From positions 17,638 to 81,637 of the forward strand of contig JAJQHQ010000092.1 in assembly GCA_021199655.1 (NCBI GenBank): a DNA stretch of 64,000 nt, in the 5' to 3' direction. Shown piece after piece: positions 14,538-24,176 of this stretch. The notes under the pieces are model-generated. The model worked only from the letters and a program-made list of their open reading frames with translations. It searched no databases and was not told the DNA's origin. A program made the position numbers and the translations under genes. Positions within the stretch are counted from its first letter, which is position 1. The number at the start of each line of letters is the position of its first letter. Source of the DNA: Lachnospiraceae bacterium (lineage in GTDB: Bacteria; Bacillota; Clostridia; Lachnospirales; Lachnospiraceae).

Positions 14538-16112
14538 TCACTCGCTCAAATACCGTTCATAAATATTTTCCTGATATCCGGCAACGCCACCTACTCTGAT
14601 CACATCTGCCGCTTTTCGCAGCTCCGGATCCGTGATCCGAGCCAGCATTTTCATTCTTTTATCCGAAACCCGTTCATCAGAGAGGCTGGCAAGAGCGTCT
14701 TCCTCTGACATGTGCCAGAAAAAGAATTTTCTGTTCTCAGACATCTTTTCCGTTTTCGTCTTTGTCGCATCCCCTTCATCCAGGACGGATTCCTGCACTG
14801 CACGAGCATCAGCTTTCCGTTTTTCCAAATAATACTGTTTTACTTTCTGCGCAATCAGCAGTCCTTCCGGATCAAAATCTCCTGCATAATATGCCGTCAC
14901 CCCGGCTTTCGCCAACAGATCCAGTAGCAGGACTGCACTCAATCTCGGCTGACCATTCATGCACATACAGGCCCGTCCTCCACGCCAGTGATGGCACAAC
15001 AGGGCATAGACCGAAGGATTCTCCACAATATACATCGTATCCTGCGGACACTCGATCCGTTCCCATCCCGCAATCACGGACAGAGGCACCTGCACCGGTT
15101 CTCCTTCCAGCAGAAACCCCTCTATTCCGGCATGAGGGCTGCCGTCTTTTTTGAATACGTGGATGCCGGAAAGCATGGCATAGTTCGACATATCATCCCG
15201 CAGGATACCTGCTGCCAGATATTGTTTCTGTCTCTGCAAAGCCGGAAAAACAGGAACTTTTTCGGCCGTTGACTCATCAGGCGCCCCCGTTGCCTCCCCC
15301 GCTCCGTGCCGTCTTCGTCCCGTCTCCCAGGAGACAGTCATTGCAAGGATCTGACCTCCTTCTGTACCGTCGTCAAAGGCATGCGGATTTCCTGTCAGAT
15401 GTGCCGCAAATACCGCCAGATATTCCTGCTTGCCGACACGAGCCGGGAGTGCGTTCACTATCGTGGCTCCCATATCCAGATTCTGTGTCAACACTTCCGG
15501 TACATTGCCACTCTCACGGTACTGCTTCATAAACCAGGCGCGTGTCTTTCTCGAAACATCCTCATCCGCGCAGCTATCCCCAAACGAATCCTCTTCCCAT
15601 TCACATTTTCCGGCTGGTGCATTGCCGCCTCTCAAATCCCAGAGCCACTCTCTGGCCGGTGTCCCGGCGTACTTTTCTTCCATCCGCTCAAAAACAGCCG
15701 CCACCGCCTGTTTTTGAGCGAGCTTCCGTTCCTTTTTCCCGATCAGTTCTTCTCCAAAATAGAGGCGAAGCAGTTCGTCTGGCGCAATCTCTCCAAACCG
15801 GCTTTCAGACAGCGCTTTTCTGAAATGATCTGCCCGGACAGTTGCAGATTTTTTCCCGTGATAGTTTTTCCGCAGAAAGCCTTCCAGATCTTCCCGATCC
15901 TGTTCTTTCAGATTGCGAAGTACAACCGAACCCGAGAAACTCCCGTAAGAAAGATATTTCTCCCGAAAACCGTTAAGCAGCCGGTCCAGCACTGGATGCT
16001 CCCGAAAGTATCGAATACATGGTTCACATTTCTTTTCCGACAGACCGCGCTTATCTGTATCGGCTGCAACAACGCCGACAAACGCGTTTTCACTTCCCGA
16101 TCTGTTTTTCAT
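14538..16112 (-). CDS. jetD: Wadjet type II nuclease subunit JetD (TIGR02679 type)
   Basis: The 524-residue protein has an N-terminal DNA-binding/arm region (about 1-250) and a C-terminal Toprim domain. The Toprim motifs are visible: 'TMYIVENPSVYALL' with the catalytic Glu, and 'GVTAYYAGDFDPEGLLIAQKV' with the DxD. In Wadjet, JetD is the endonuclease that cleaves small circular DNA after the JetABC loop-extruding motor has reeled it in. The gene overlaps the end of jetC by 23 bases and is the last gene of the jetABCD order, as expected. It is somewhat longer than I expect for the family. No frameshift or missing catalytic residue is visible, so the system looks active. Confidence 0.92.
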   Translation of the reverse strand: MKNRSGSENAFVGVVAADTDKRGLSEKKCEPCIRYFREHPVLDRLLNGFREKYLSYGSFSGSVVLRNLKEQDREDLEGFLRKNYHGKKSATVRADHFRKALSESRFGEIAPDELLRLYFGEELIGKKERKLAQKQAVAAVFERMEEKYAGTPAREWLWDLRGGNAPAGKCEWEEDSFGDSCADEDVSRKTRAWFMKQYRESGNVPEVLTQNLDMGATIVNALPARVGKQEYLAVFAAHLTGNPHAFDDGTEGGQILAMTVSWETGRRRHGAGEATGAPDESTAEKVPVFPALQRQKQYLAAGILRDDMSNYAMLSGIHVFKKDGSPHAGIEGFLLEGEPVQVPLSVIAGWERIECPQDTMYIVENPSVYALLCHHWRGGRACMCMNGQPRLSAVLLLDLLAKAGVTAYYAGDFDPEGLLIAQKVKQYYLEKRKADARAVQESVLDEGDATKTKTEKMSENRKFFFWHMSEEDALASLSDERVSDKRMKMLARITDPELRKAADVIRVGGVAGYQENIYERYLSE

Positions 16113-19100
16113 CTTCCACCATCTCCCTGGATGTTCCGTTCCACAGGTAGGCCATGACCGTCACAAATTTCGCGTTTTCAGGACGGTGCAGCTGATAAAT
16201 TGCCAGCGCATCCAGCGTGTCGCAGTCGCCCCAGAGCACCTGGGAATTGATGATAAAATCAAATTCAAATTCGGACATCAGGCGGAACATATCCCGGATG
16301 TTGCGGTTATCGACACCGGCAAACGCCTCGTCCAGAGAAATAATCCGCGGCGCATCATTTCGTCCGCCCTGATATTTGGCCACCACCGCCGAGAACAGCG
16401 GCACATACATGGACATGGCCTTCTCACCGCCGCTGAATGTGCCAAACACACTGTTTGTCAGTTCCTTTTGCTTCTCTCCTGTTTTCTGCGAATAAAGCTG
16501 AAATTCGAACCATTTTCGGTAATCCAGCGCGTCCTTCATCACCTGATAAAAGGACATCGTTCCGCCGCTTTCTCTGGCCCGCCGTCTCGCGTCGTCCACC
16601 TTGGAACGAAAATGTCCGGAAAGCTTCGCCGCTTCATCCTCACGCATCAGGCGGTAATCCTTTTTCAAAAGCTCGACCAGTTCTCTGGTATCCAGCTGAT
16701 CTTCCCTCTCTGCGGTACGGCTTCTCCAGCGCAGGTTCAGCTTCAGGCCGCTTGACGTGTTCATGCCTCCCATCAGCGTGTTCATTTTCTCCACCCACGC
16801 CATGGAGCCGTTGATCTTTCCGCGTATCTTACGGCTGACCGTGTTGGACAAAATATCCTCAAACAGTTCCCGGTCGCCGTCCCGGATGAGATCCTGCAGC
16901 TCCGCAATATCCTCCTCGAGATGCTCCAGAAGCTTCCGAAACGGAATCCGGATCCCCTGATATCTGGCCTGGAAATCCTGCCTTTTCGCAGGCGGATCTC
17001 CTTTGACTGCTTCCTTATCCAGCTCCTCAAACAAACTCGTCTGGGTCGGCTGATAATCGTTCAGCAGAGCTTTGTTTTCAAAAAAGACCTGATTCAGGTC
17101 TGAGATCACTTTTTCTTTCTGGAGATCTTTCGTATCCGGTTCCAGATAAGCCCTGACTTTTGGCGCCGAAGTGCTTTTTCTGTGAGTGCCGCCGGTTTCA
17201 CCGGAATCTTTCCGGGCTGATTTCTCCACAGGGAATTCCTCCGGAAGGCGCACATAGCCAAGCGCCAGTTCCTCCTCGAAGCATCGTTCCAGATGCGCGC
17301 CCTTTCGGGCACATTCGGTCAGCTTTTCTTCTCCCGCTGTCAGCTGCTCCGTCAAAAGCTTCATCCGCTCACTCCGGCTCGTCTGCTCCTCCACACAGGA
17401 CTGCATTTTTGCCGGATATTCATTCAGCCACTTTACGCATGCGTCCAGACGTTCCCGGATCTCCTCATAATCCGTCAGCTTCAGCTGTTCCCGGATGGAA
17501 TCCCGCTCCGCCGCCTCACGTTTTCTGCCGCGCTCGGCGCTTCCCATATCATAACGGATCTGATCCATATCCGCGTCCAGACTTTCCATCCGTTCTTTCA
17601 GTTCTTCGACATGGGAAAGGATCCGCAGATAAAGCTCATGCCCGGATTTCAGCTGATAAAAATGCTGCCGGTAGGTTCCTGCCGCCTCATTTGCCCGCAA
17701 AAAGGTCTCATAATTACACGTCAGATAGAGCTTCTCCGCAATCTGGAGCGCTTCTTTATACAACGTCTGCTGCTTTTCTTTTGTTTCACGCAGTTCTTCC
17801 TCCAGCCGGAGCGTTTCTTTTTCCATACGTTCGCTTTCCCGAACGGCATCGGAAAGAAGCCGGGCCGACTGATGCAGGTCCTCGTCCCCCGGAAAAGCTT
17901 CATATTCACAGGCAAGCTGTGAAATTCTTCCCCGGAGCACATCCGCCTCCTGATTGATTGTCTGCAGTTCTGCTTCCAGAATCGCAATCGCTTCCCGGCA
18001 CGCGGCGATCTTCGCCTGCCGGTTCTGTTCTCTGGCTCTGGTTCCCAGAAATCCTGCCTTATGCTCTCCTGTCACGGTACCGGTCAGCACACCGATCTGC
18101 CAGGTGCCATCCTGCGAAATCGCTGTGGTTCCCTCGCTGTCGTAAGCAATATTTGCCAGGATGCCGGTGATCCTCTGGTTAAAGAAAATATCATTTACCT
18201 CATCATTCAGATCCAGCACATCCAGAATACTTCTGTCCGGCCGTTCTTTTTTCACGAACAGGTAGCGGTCCGCGCAGCCGGGATCCATAGCAAGTACCTG
18301 TTCCCGATCCTCCTCATCAACCACCAGTGCATCGAGAATTCCCATATGGAGGAGTGCTTCCTCCAGCCGGTCGCATGCCGTCTCATCCAGCTTCTGCCCG
18401 AACTCGATCACCTTGTAAAATTCCTGACAGGAAATCCCCATACGCTTCAGGCGTTCCCGGTTCTTCAGAACCGCTTCCGAACGCTCCGGCTCCGGTTCTC
18501 TGTGGTTTTCCCACTCCTCCAGTTCTTTTTTCTGCTCTTCCAGCTGCCCCTGAGTTTCCCTTGCCTGCCGGAGATTCTGCTGCAGGCTGTCATCGAGGGC
18601 TCCTTTGTAGGCCATTCTCCGGTCCGCCGCCAATTGTCTGGCAGCAGCAAAATCCGTATTTTCATTATATGCTTCCACAAAATCAGAGAGCCATTTTAAA
18701 GAATCCCTCTCCAGTTTCATCTCCTGATTGGAACCATTCCAGGCATAAAGCTTCTCTTTCCATTCATTCTGAACCTGCGTCATCAGCGTCTCATACTTTG
18801 TCACTTCCCGCTGCGCTGCATCGGTCTTCTTATGATGTCGTTCCAGATTCTGCAGCTGTTCCTCCACCTGGCGCCGGCAAAGATCCTCTCTGCGCAGGAT
18901 CTCCAGCCCCTGACTGATTCCCTGTACGGTACGGTTCATCTGCGTTTCATGAGAAGTGAACCCATAAGCTTCCCCGAAGTGTTCCTTTAACTCTCCGCAA
19001 AAATACCCATGCTCCTCGAACGCCATCTCCTCCGCTTCTGCGTCCATCTCATCCAGAAATCCCAGAAGTTCCTTCTCTTTTTCATATTGACGGTCCTGCT

Positions 19101-20223
19101 CCTCGCTCTGCCGTTTTTCCAGATCAAGACGCTGTTCCTGTTTCCCTGCGAGACGGGCTTTCTGTTCGTCAATCTGCTTTTCTCTCTCCAGGATCAGCGT
19201 ATCCAGCTCCATCTCTCTGGACTTCAGGGCCACGGCGTCACTCCGGCTTAAGGATTCTTTCTCCTTCTCCATCGCCTCGCGCTCCGCGTCCAGACCAATC
19301 CGCTCCTCCTTAAGCTCTTCGACCCGTGCCTCACAGGCTTTCCGCTCCGCTTCCTGCGTTTTTCTTTCCCGTTCCAGAGCCGCCTGCTGTTTTTGATTCT
19401 CCTCTAGGCGCTCCGCTTTTTCAAACAAAATCAGCCGGTCATACCGATCCAGCACACGGCAGATCTTTTCCGCGGCCTGTTTCCCCTCCTGGCGGCTTTT
19501 CAGATTCAGATTCATTGTGTCCATGTTCTCAATGGCCTCAGACATGGGACGTAAATCCTCATCCGAAAGAGGCTGCAGGGAATCACTCAAAATATCGTTG
19601 ATCACCGATGGTTTGAAATCCTTTGACAGCTTCGGCGTACGCAGCTGGATCAGAAGATCCAGCATCTCCTTGTACTCATCCACCGTCTCAAATCCGAAAA
19701 TCTGGCGATTTACATACTCCATGTAATCCATCTGCCGGTCAAAAAGTACGCCGCCTCCCAGCAGACGGTTCTCCAGCTCCTTTTTGGATAAAGGCACCCG
19801 CTCATCCGTCTCTTTGTAAAGATAAAAATCCTGACCGACCCGCCTGCCGTCCGTCAGGCCAAAATACCATTTGTCCAGCGGCTTCCCCTTGCGGGCACGG
19901 ATCCCCATCCCTATCGTCAGATATGTCTCACTCTCTTTGCGTTTAAACTCCAGATACAGGTAGCCGGTCCGTTCTTCCCGGTCGTCGTCTTCCTCCAGCA
20001 GATAACCGCTCATCTTTCGGTCCCTGGAACCAAAAGGATCCAGACGTTCCGGACTCATATTGCCGTCAAGAAGCAGCGGCACCACGCTCTGCATGGTCAC
20101 CGATTTTCCGGAGCCGTTGGAGCCTCGCAGCAGCATACGTCCGTTCGCAAAGGAAAACTCCTGCTCGTCATAATACCAGAAATTGAGAAAGCCAATTTTA
20201 TTTGCCTGCCACCTGCTGCCCAC
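16090..20223 (-). CDS. jetC: Wadjet type II SMC-like ATPase JetC (TIGR02680 type)
   Basis: The 1377-residue protein has the split ATPase head of MukB/SbcC-like SMC proteins. At the N-terminus are 'KIGFLNFWYYDEQEFSF' and Walker A 'LRGSNGSGKSVTMQS'. At the C-terminus are the signature 'FGTFSGGEKAMSM' and Walker B 'APRIISLDEAFAGVDNRN'. About 900 residues of charged coiled coil with a hinge-like middle lie between. It starts with GTG, 8 bases after AAAGGAGG. JetC is the motor that extrudes DNA loops and detects small circles. A 300-bp structured gap separates it from jetB, unusual for this tight operon. No zinc hook (CxxC) is seen. Confidence 0.95.
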   Translation of the reverse strand: MGSRWQANKIGFLNFWYYDEQEFSFANGRMLLRGSNGSGKSVTMQSVVPLLLDGNMSPERLDPFGSRDRKMSGYLLEEDDDREERTGYLYLEFKRKESETYLTIGMGIRARKGKPLDKWYFGLTDGRRVGQDFYLYKETDERVPLSKKELENRLLGGGVLFDRQMDYMEYVNRQIFGFETVDEYKEMLDLLIQLRTPKLSKDFKPSVINDILSDSLQPLSDEDLRPMSEAIENMDTMNLNLKSRQEGKQAAEKICRVLDRYDRLILFEKAERLEENQKQQAALERERKTQEAERKACEARVEELKEERIGLDAEREAMEKEKESLSRSDAVALKSREMELDTLILEREKQIDEQKARLAGKQEQRLDLEKRQSEEQDRQYEKEKELLGFLDEMDAEAEEMAFEEHGYFCGELKEHFGEAYGFTSHETQMNRTVQGISQGLEILRREDLCRRQVEEQLQNLERHHKKTDAAQREVTKYETLMTQVQNEWKEKLYAWNGSNQEMKLERDSLKWLSDFVEAYNENTDFAAARQLAADRRMAYKGALDDSLQQNLRQARETQGQLEEQKKELEEWENHREPEPERSEAVLKNRERLKRMGISCQEFYKVIEFGQKLDETACDRLEEALLHMGILDALVVDEEDREQVLAMDPGCADRYLFVKKERPDRSILDVLDLNDEVNDIFFNQRITGILANIAYDSEGTTAISQDGTWQIGVLTGTVTGEHKAGFLGTRAREQNRQAKIAACREAIAILEAELQTINQEADVLRGRISQLACEYEAFPGDEDLHQSARLLSDAVRESERMEKETLRLEEELRETKEKQQTLYKEALQIAEKLYLTCNYETFLRANEAAGTYRQHFYQLKSGHELYLRILSHVEELKERMESLDADMDQIRYDMGSAERGRKREAAERDSIREQLKLTDYEEIRERLDACVKWLNEYPAKMQSCVEEQTSRSERMKLLTEQLTAGEEKLTECARKGAHLERCFEEELALGYVRLPEEFPVEKSARKDSGETGGTHRKSTSAPKVRAYLEPDTKDLQKEKVISDLNQVFFENKALLNDYQPTQTSLFEELDKEAVKGDPPAKRQDFQARYQGIRIPFRKLLEHLEEDIAELQDLIRDGDRELFEDILSNTVSRKIRGKINGSMAWVEKMNTLMGGMNTSSGLKLNLRWRSRTAEREDQLDTRELVELLKKDYRLMREDEAAKLSGHFRSKVDDARRRARESGGTMSFYQVMKDALDYRKWFEFQLYSQKTGEKQKELTNSVFGTFSGGEKAMSMYVPLFSAVVAKYQGGRNDAPRIISLDEAFAGVDNRNIRDMFRLMSEFEFDFIINSQVLWGDCDTLDALAIYQLHRPENAKFVTVMAYLWNGTSREMVEDEKQIGK

Positions 20224-20253
20224 TGTGTTTCCTCCTTTGTGTTCTGCGTAATC

Positions 20254-20511
20254 TACTGTAAAAGCGTCGTCAATGGCTAGTCTCGAGCCTTGCTTGCATG
20301 GCTAAGAGACTGGACATTAGACGGTCCTGCGTGCCAGTGGCACGCGTTTAGCACCGACCGAAGCGGAAGCGGAGATACCGGTGGTGATTGCGAGAGTTCC
20401 GAAGGAACGGAGCAATCAGCTTTTACATGTAGTAGTGCAGCGATAACCGCTGCATGGAAATTTACTATAAAAGCGGGAGTGCGAAGCACAGAGCGATTGG
20501 CTTTTATAGTA
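20254..20511. repeat. Nested inverted-repeat block between jetB and jetC
   Basis: Two modules share the same ends. The first runs from TACTGTAAAAGC (20254) to GCTTTTACATGTA (20419-20431). The second runs from TACTATAAAAGC (20463-20474) to GCTTTTATAGTA (20500-20511), a perfect 12-bp pair. Inside are GCGTGCC-AGT-GGCACGC, GATTGC..GTTCC-GAA-GGAAC..GCAATC, GCAGCG-ATAAC-CGCTGC and GTGC-GAA-GCAC. No gene is present between the jetB stop and the jetC ribosome binding site. It looks like a non-coding palindromic insertion or an RNA that folds within the jet transcript. Confidence 0.75.
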
Positions 20512-20523
20512 CATCAACCGTTA

Positions 20524-21672
20524 CTATAACTCAAAATCCTCCGGATACCGCCCCAGCATTTTTCCTGTCAAAGGCCAGATCACCACCTGGTGCGTCCTCC
20601 TCTCACGGGAAATAAAAGTCCACAGCTCCATCGCATCCATGACTTCCCGAACAAACTCTCCCTCCGGAAGCTCCCGGTAATTCTTCGGAAACCCGGCTCC
20701 ATATTCTGCTTTTACAGATTTCAGCATCCGCTCAAACTCCGTCTGATCAACGCGAACGGTCTCCGTCACCGATAATTCCCAGGCTCTGATTCCCTCCGGG
20801 TGCTGAACCAGCTCCTGAATTTTTCCAAAACACAAGAGCAAAATATCAGAAAGGGCATTGTTCCCCGGAAAGACCCTTCCCATCCGGCATTCCTCTCCCA
20901 TCAACAGATACGCGCTACTTTTGTGAATATGAACTCTGCAGTCAAACGTCTGCTCCAGGTCATCCGCAAGACGTCTTCCATAATATTTCAGATATTCAAA
21001 GTCCTCCTCCGGGCAGTTTTCCCGGTACATTCCCGGTGTAAAAAGCAGGCGTTTGTAAACACGATGCCTCCTTGCTATGCCGCGGTCTTCGTCCATCTCA
21101 AACCAGTCGCTCTTTTCAAAATCTTCCGGTGTCCCGTAGTCCATAATATCGCGGGAAAAATTTCTCATGAAATAACGGGAAGCGCCCGTGTTTTCATAAA
21201 GCACTTCCCCGGACTGTCCGTCCATGAACACATCGTCGCTTCCGTCTGTAATTTTTAAAATTCCCTGCGCCACAGCATAGCGCAGCACGCGGATCAGGCG
21301 GCGGCGTGTGGTGTAAACCGTCCAGTCAACAGCGCCGCCCAGTTCCGGCATATTCGCCGCCAGATAATCTGTCAGCTGAGACAGGATAAACTGTTCCTCC
21401 GCGTCCCGATCCTCCAGAAACATCAGCAAAATACAGAAAAACGCGTATTCCTCTTTCGAAGTAAATTCTCCGATGCCCATAAAGCTTTCCGGATCCGCCG
21501 GAATCTTTTCCATTTTCACAAGCAGAGAATTCTCAACAATCGAACACCCCAGCTTTTCCGTCGCAAAAGGGCGCAGTTCCCCGATGGAATCCCGCACACG
21601 ATAGTACGCTTCCTTATCCTCTGATTTCAATATCCACCGCCGATTCAGCAGCAGCTCCAATTCTTCCCGCAA
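20524..21672 (-). CDS. jetB: Wadjet type II subunit JetB (TIGR02678 type)
   Basis: The 382-residue protein matches the JetB/TIGR02678 family ('RRRLIRVLRYAVAQGILKITDGSD', 'NFSRDIMDYGTPEDFEKSDWFE', 'RRHRVYKRLLFTPGMYR'). It is a MukE-like winged-helix 'kite' protein that bridges the kleisin JetA and the JetC heads. The start is TTG at 21672, 8 bases after GAGGAGG; the ATG at 21679 lies in another frame and only one base from that site. It begins 86 bases after jetA ends, with no other plausible start between. It is followed by the palindromic block before jetC. Confidence 0.92.
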   Translation of the reverse strand: MREELELLLNRRWILKSEDKEAYYRVRDSIGELRPFATEKLGCSIVENSLLVKMEKIPADPESFMGIGEFTSKEEYAFFCILLMFLEDRDAEEQFILSQLTDYLAANMPELGGAVDWTVYTTRRRLIRVLRYAVAQGILKITDGSDDVFMDGQSGEVLYENTGASRYFMRNFSRDIMDYGTPEDFEKSDWFEMDEDRGIARRHRVYKRLLFTPGMYRENCPEEDFEYLKYYGRRLADDLEQTFDCRVHIHKSSAYLLMGEECRMGRVFPGNNALSDILLLCFGKIQELVQHPEGIRAWELSVTETVRVDQTEFERMLKSVKAEYGAGFPKNYRELPEGEFVREVMDAMELWTFISRERRTHQVVIWPLTGKMLGRYPEDFEL

Positions 21673-21758
21673 GTGTCATTCCTCCTCGGCACGGATGATT
21701 ATCCGGCGGAATCTCTGCCGCCAGATTACATTTTCGTAACAGTTCCGCAGCGTAACTG

Positions 21759-23237
21759 CTATAAAGAAAAGAGAATCCGCAGGCGCGGCATTGTAAAAAT
21801 CCCATCAGAGCATCGCACCACACAGCGTTCATCCGCATGTTCCAGATCCAGCGTAAACAACCGTCCGTCTTCTGTTCTGGCCGTATATCCATCGTCCTCC
21901 AGTGCATCCGAGAGCCACTTCAGCAAAATCTCCCGGACTCTCGGCTGAATGACCGGCAGCGCCGCAAAATCAATTGCGCCATCCTGTTCCAGACGTTCTA
22001 CTTCCTGCCTGTCCTTTTGCATTTCCTGCAGCAGCCGTTCTCTTTCTCTCGCTTTTTCTTCCCGGGTATCCCGGATCGCACTGCGGTTCGTCTTTTCCTT
22101 ATAAGAACGGATCCGCGGTTTCAGCAGAAATTCAGTCGGCTCTTCTTCATAAACGCCGACATTCATACTGTCCGTGTCCCGCTCAAAATCCCCTTTCAGA
22201 TGAAACGGCCGTTCCAGCCCAAACACCATGGCAGACATCCGATGCGCTTCCTGCACATCCCGGCATTTCATAAAAATCTCCGCCACATGGCGGTATTCCT
22301 CTTTCCGGTTGGCACTCAGGGCATTCTTTTCACTCAGCTGCGCCGCATAACGGGTAATGCGACGGATGATATCATTTGTCGCGTCAAACAGCTTTCCCGC
22401 CTCATTTTCTCTTCCTTCCTCCGACACAAACCAGTCCCGGATGCTCTGATAACGTCCGTAATCCCTTTCCTTCAGAAGCTCAGCGGATACCTCCGTATCC
22501 ATCCGGGGAATCGAAAGCTCATATTCCACTGCCTTGCCGAGCACTTTTTCCACCACTGACGGATCCAGCATTCGCAGACATTCCTCAATCACACCTACAT
22601 TCCGCTGGAGTCCGCGGATAAAGCTTCGCAGATATTCCACCAGTTTATCCTTAAACACCAGAAATTCTCTGGTCCGCATCATTTCTTCCGCTTTGACGCT
22701 GCTCAGATCGCGAATGTAATCCTGATAGTTCTGGTTCAGCCGGACAAAATCATTATTCAGATCATTCCACCAGGTATAAACGGTATCCGCGCTTTCCTTT
22801 TCCATCTCTCCGAAGCGTTCCAGCGCCAGCCGTATCCGCTCCAGCAATGTCGGCTCCAGCGACGCACCCTCGACCAGAAGGTTTTCCAGCCGCAGCACAA
22901 GCCGCTCAATCTCCACACTGTACTCTGACATCTGATAGCGAAACTTTTTGTTCCGGAATTCCTCAATGGAGGCCACCTTGCGCGTATCCTGAATCGTCAC
23001 CAGATTCTTCCATTCCGTCAGTGCCGCCAGATCCTGCTGGCACTGTTCCATGCGGTAGTCTGCGAAGTACGGATCCTGCTTCATCTGGGCATAAACATCC
23101 TCCTGATACATCCAGTACCGCAGCTTTTCATAATTCTCAAAGAAGATCCGCATAATGCTCCGATAGCGGTCCACATTATCCGCATTTAAATATTTTGTCT
23201 CCGTCAAAGGGCGGATGAGCTTATCCGATACCTGCAT
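21759..23237 (-). CDS. jetA: Wadjet type II kleisin JetA (TIGR02677 type)
   Basis: The 492-residue protein matches TIGR02677: the start 'NADNVDRYRSIMRIFFENYEKLRYWMYQEDVY' is a winged-helix region, helical segments follow, and the C-terminus has 'PRVREILLKWLSDALE'. It is the MukF-like kleisin that closes the JetC ring. The ATG has GGGAGG 6 bases upstream and lies 12 bases after the stop of the ketopantoate-reductase-like gene, so the system is probably transcribed from a promoter further upstream together with that gene. It is followed by jetB, jetC and jetD in the canonical order. Confidence 0.93.
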   Translation of the reverse strand: MQVSDKLIRPLTETKYLNADNVDRYRSIMRIFFENYEKLRYWMYQEDVYAQMKQDPYFADYRMEQCQQDLAALTEWKNLVTIQDTRKVASIEEFRNKKFRYQMSEYSVEIERLVLRLENLLVEGASLEPTLLERIRLALERFGEMEKESADTVYTWWNDLNNDFVRLNQNYQDYIRDLSSVKAEEMMRTREFLVFKDKLVEYLRSFIRGLQRNVGVIEECLRMLDPSVVEKVLGKAVEYELSIPRMDTEVSAELLKERDYGRYQSIRDWFVSEEGRENEAGKLFDATNDIIRRITRYAAQLSEKNALSANRKEEYRHVAEIFMKCRDVQEAHRMSAMVFGLERPFHLKGDFERDTDSMNVGVYEEEPTEFLLKPRIRSYKEKTNRSAIRDTREEKARERERLLQEMQKDRQEVERLEQDGAIDFAALPVIQPRVREILLKWLSDALEDDGYTARTEDGRLFTLDLEHADERCVVRCSDGIFTMPRLRILFSL

Positions 23238-23249
23238 AGGGAACCTCCC

Positions 23250-24158
23250 TTACCCCGCTAATTTTGCAGCGACTTTCTCATACTCCGGCATGGGCACCCC
23301 ATATTCCTTACCCATCCGGACAACCTGATAGATCAGGCCGTCAATCTCCGACTGTTTTCCTGCCATAATATCACGCTGCATGGAAGTCGTCGCTTCCGGA
23401 GCCAGATCCGCCAGAATCTTTAAATTGGTATCTACCATATCCTGTCCAAAATCAATTCCCATGGCCTCCGCGAGTGCGACGATCTCCAGGATCATCGCCT
23501 TGAACATCTCCCGCGGCTCCCCTTCCGCCTGCACAGCTCTCGCCGCGCAATTGTAATAAAGGCCAACCGCGCCGATAGGAGACACATAGGAAAACTTCTG
23601 CAGCGCATCCCGCCGAATATTATCAGAAAGAATGCCGCGGATTCCGCTTTCTTCAAAGTCCCGGGCAATCTCCTTCAGAACCGGTCTGTATTCTTCCACA
23701 CTGCGAACTCCGAATACGACGCGGCAGATCGCTCCATGCTGCTTCAGAATGCCGGGAGCCTCCACATTCGCAGAAACATAAATACATCCGTCTGTCACCA
23801 GAATGCCGGGAAGCTCTTCCTGCATTTTCCCGCCGGTTCCATAGATATTCAAAATCGGGATCACGACCGTGTCCGGTCCGGCCACTCTTCGAATCAGAGG
23901 ATAAACACTGTCCAGCGAATATCCTTTTACGCAAACCAGAATCACATCCGGCTGTTCGTCATATTCTTCCTCAGAGACTGCCTTCACAGGCAGAACCACC
24001 GTCTGTCCATTCCACACCTGATGAACGGTAAGCCCCTGTGCTTTCATGGCTTTCAGATGCTCGCCCCGGGCAATGAGCGTCACATCCTTTCCGCCTTCCG
24101 TAAGCTTATACCCCAGGATGCCGCCGGTCCCGCCGGCACCGATAATCATGTATTTCAT
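23250..24158 (-). CDS. panE: Ketopantoate reductase-like protein (ApbA/PanE family)
   Basis: The 302-residue protein begins with the Rossmann motif 'MIIGAGGTGGILGYKLTEGGKDVTLIARG' and has the PanE-type 'VILVCVKGYSLD' block. The C-terminal helical domain includes 'KFSYVSPIGAVGLYYN' and 'TSMQRDIMAGKQSEIDGLI', the latter being the family's substrate-binding signature. Such enzymes reduce 2-dehydropantoate to pantoate with NADPH in coenzyme A synthesis, though many clostridial paralogs have other substrates. It starts 18 bases after the NUDIX stop and ends 12 bases before jetA, forming one transcription unit. The gene symbol is by family only. Confidence 0.8.
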   Translation of the reverse strand: MKYMIIGAGGTGGILGYKLTEGGKDVTLIARGEHLKAMKAQGLTVHQVWNGQTVVLPVKAVSEEEYDEQPDVILVCVKGYSLDSVYPLIRRVAGPDTVVIPILNIYGTGGKMQEELPGILVTDGCIYVSANVEAPGILKQHGAICRVVFGVRSVEEYRPVLKEIARDFEESGIRGILSDNIRRDALQKFSYVSPIGAVGLYYNCAARAVQAEGEPREMFKAMILEIVALAEAMGIDFGQDMVDTNLKILADLAPEATTSMQRDIMAGKQSEIDGLIYQVVRMGKEYGVPMPEYEKVAAKLAG

Positions 24159-24176
24159 CGTTTTGTGTCTCCTTTT

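Noticed and set aside
21614-21907. Extra gene between jetA and jetB
   Set aside because: It overlaps both genes in another frame. Its internal ATG is one base from the GAGGAGG site, which serves the TTG start of jetB.
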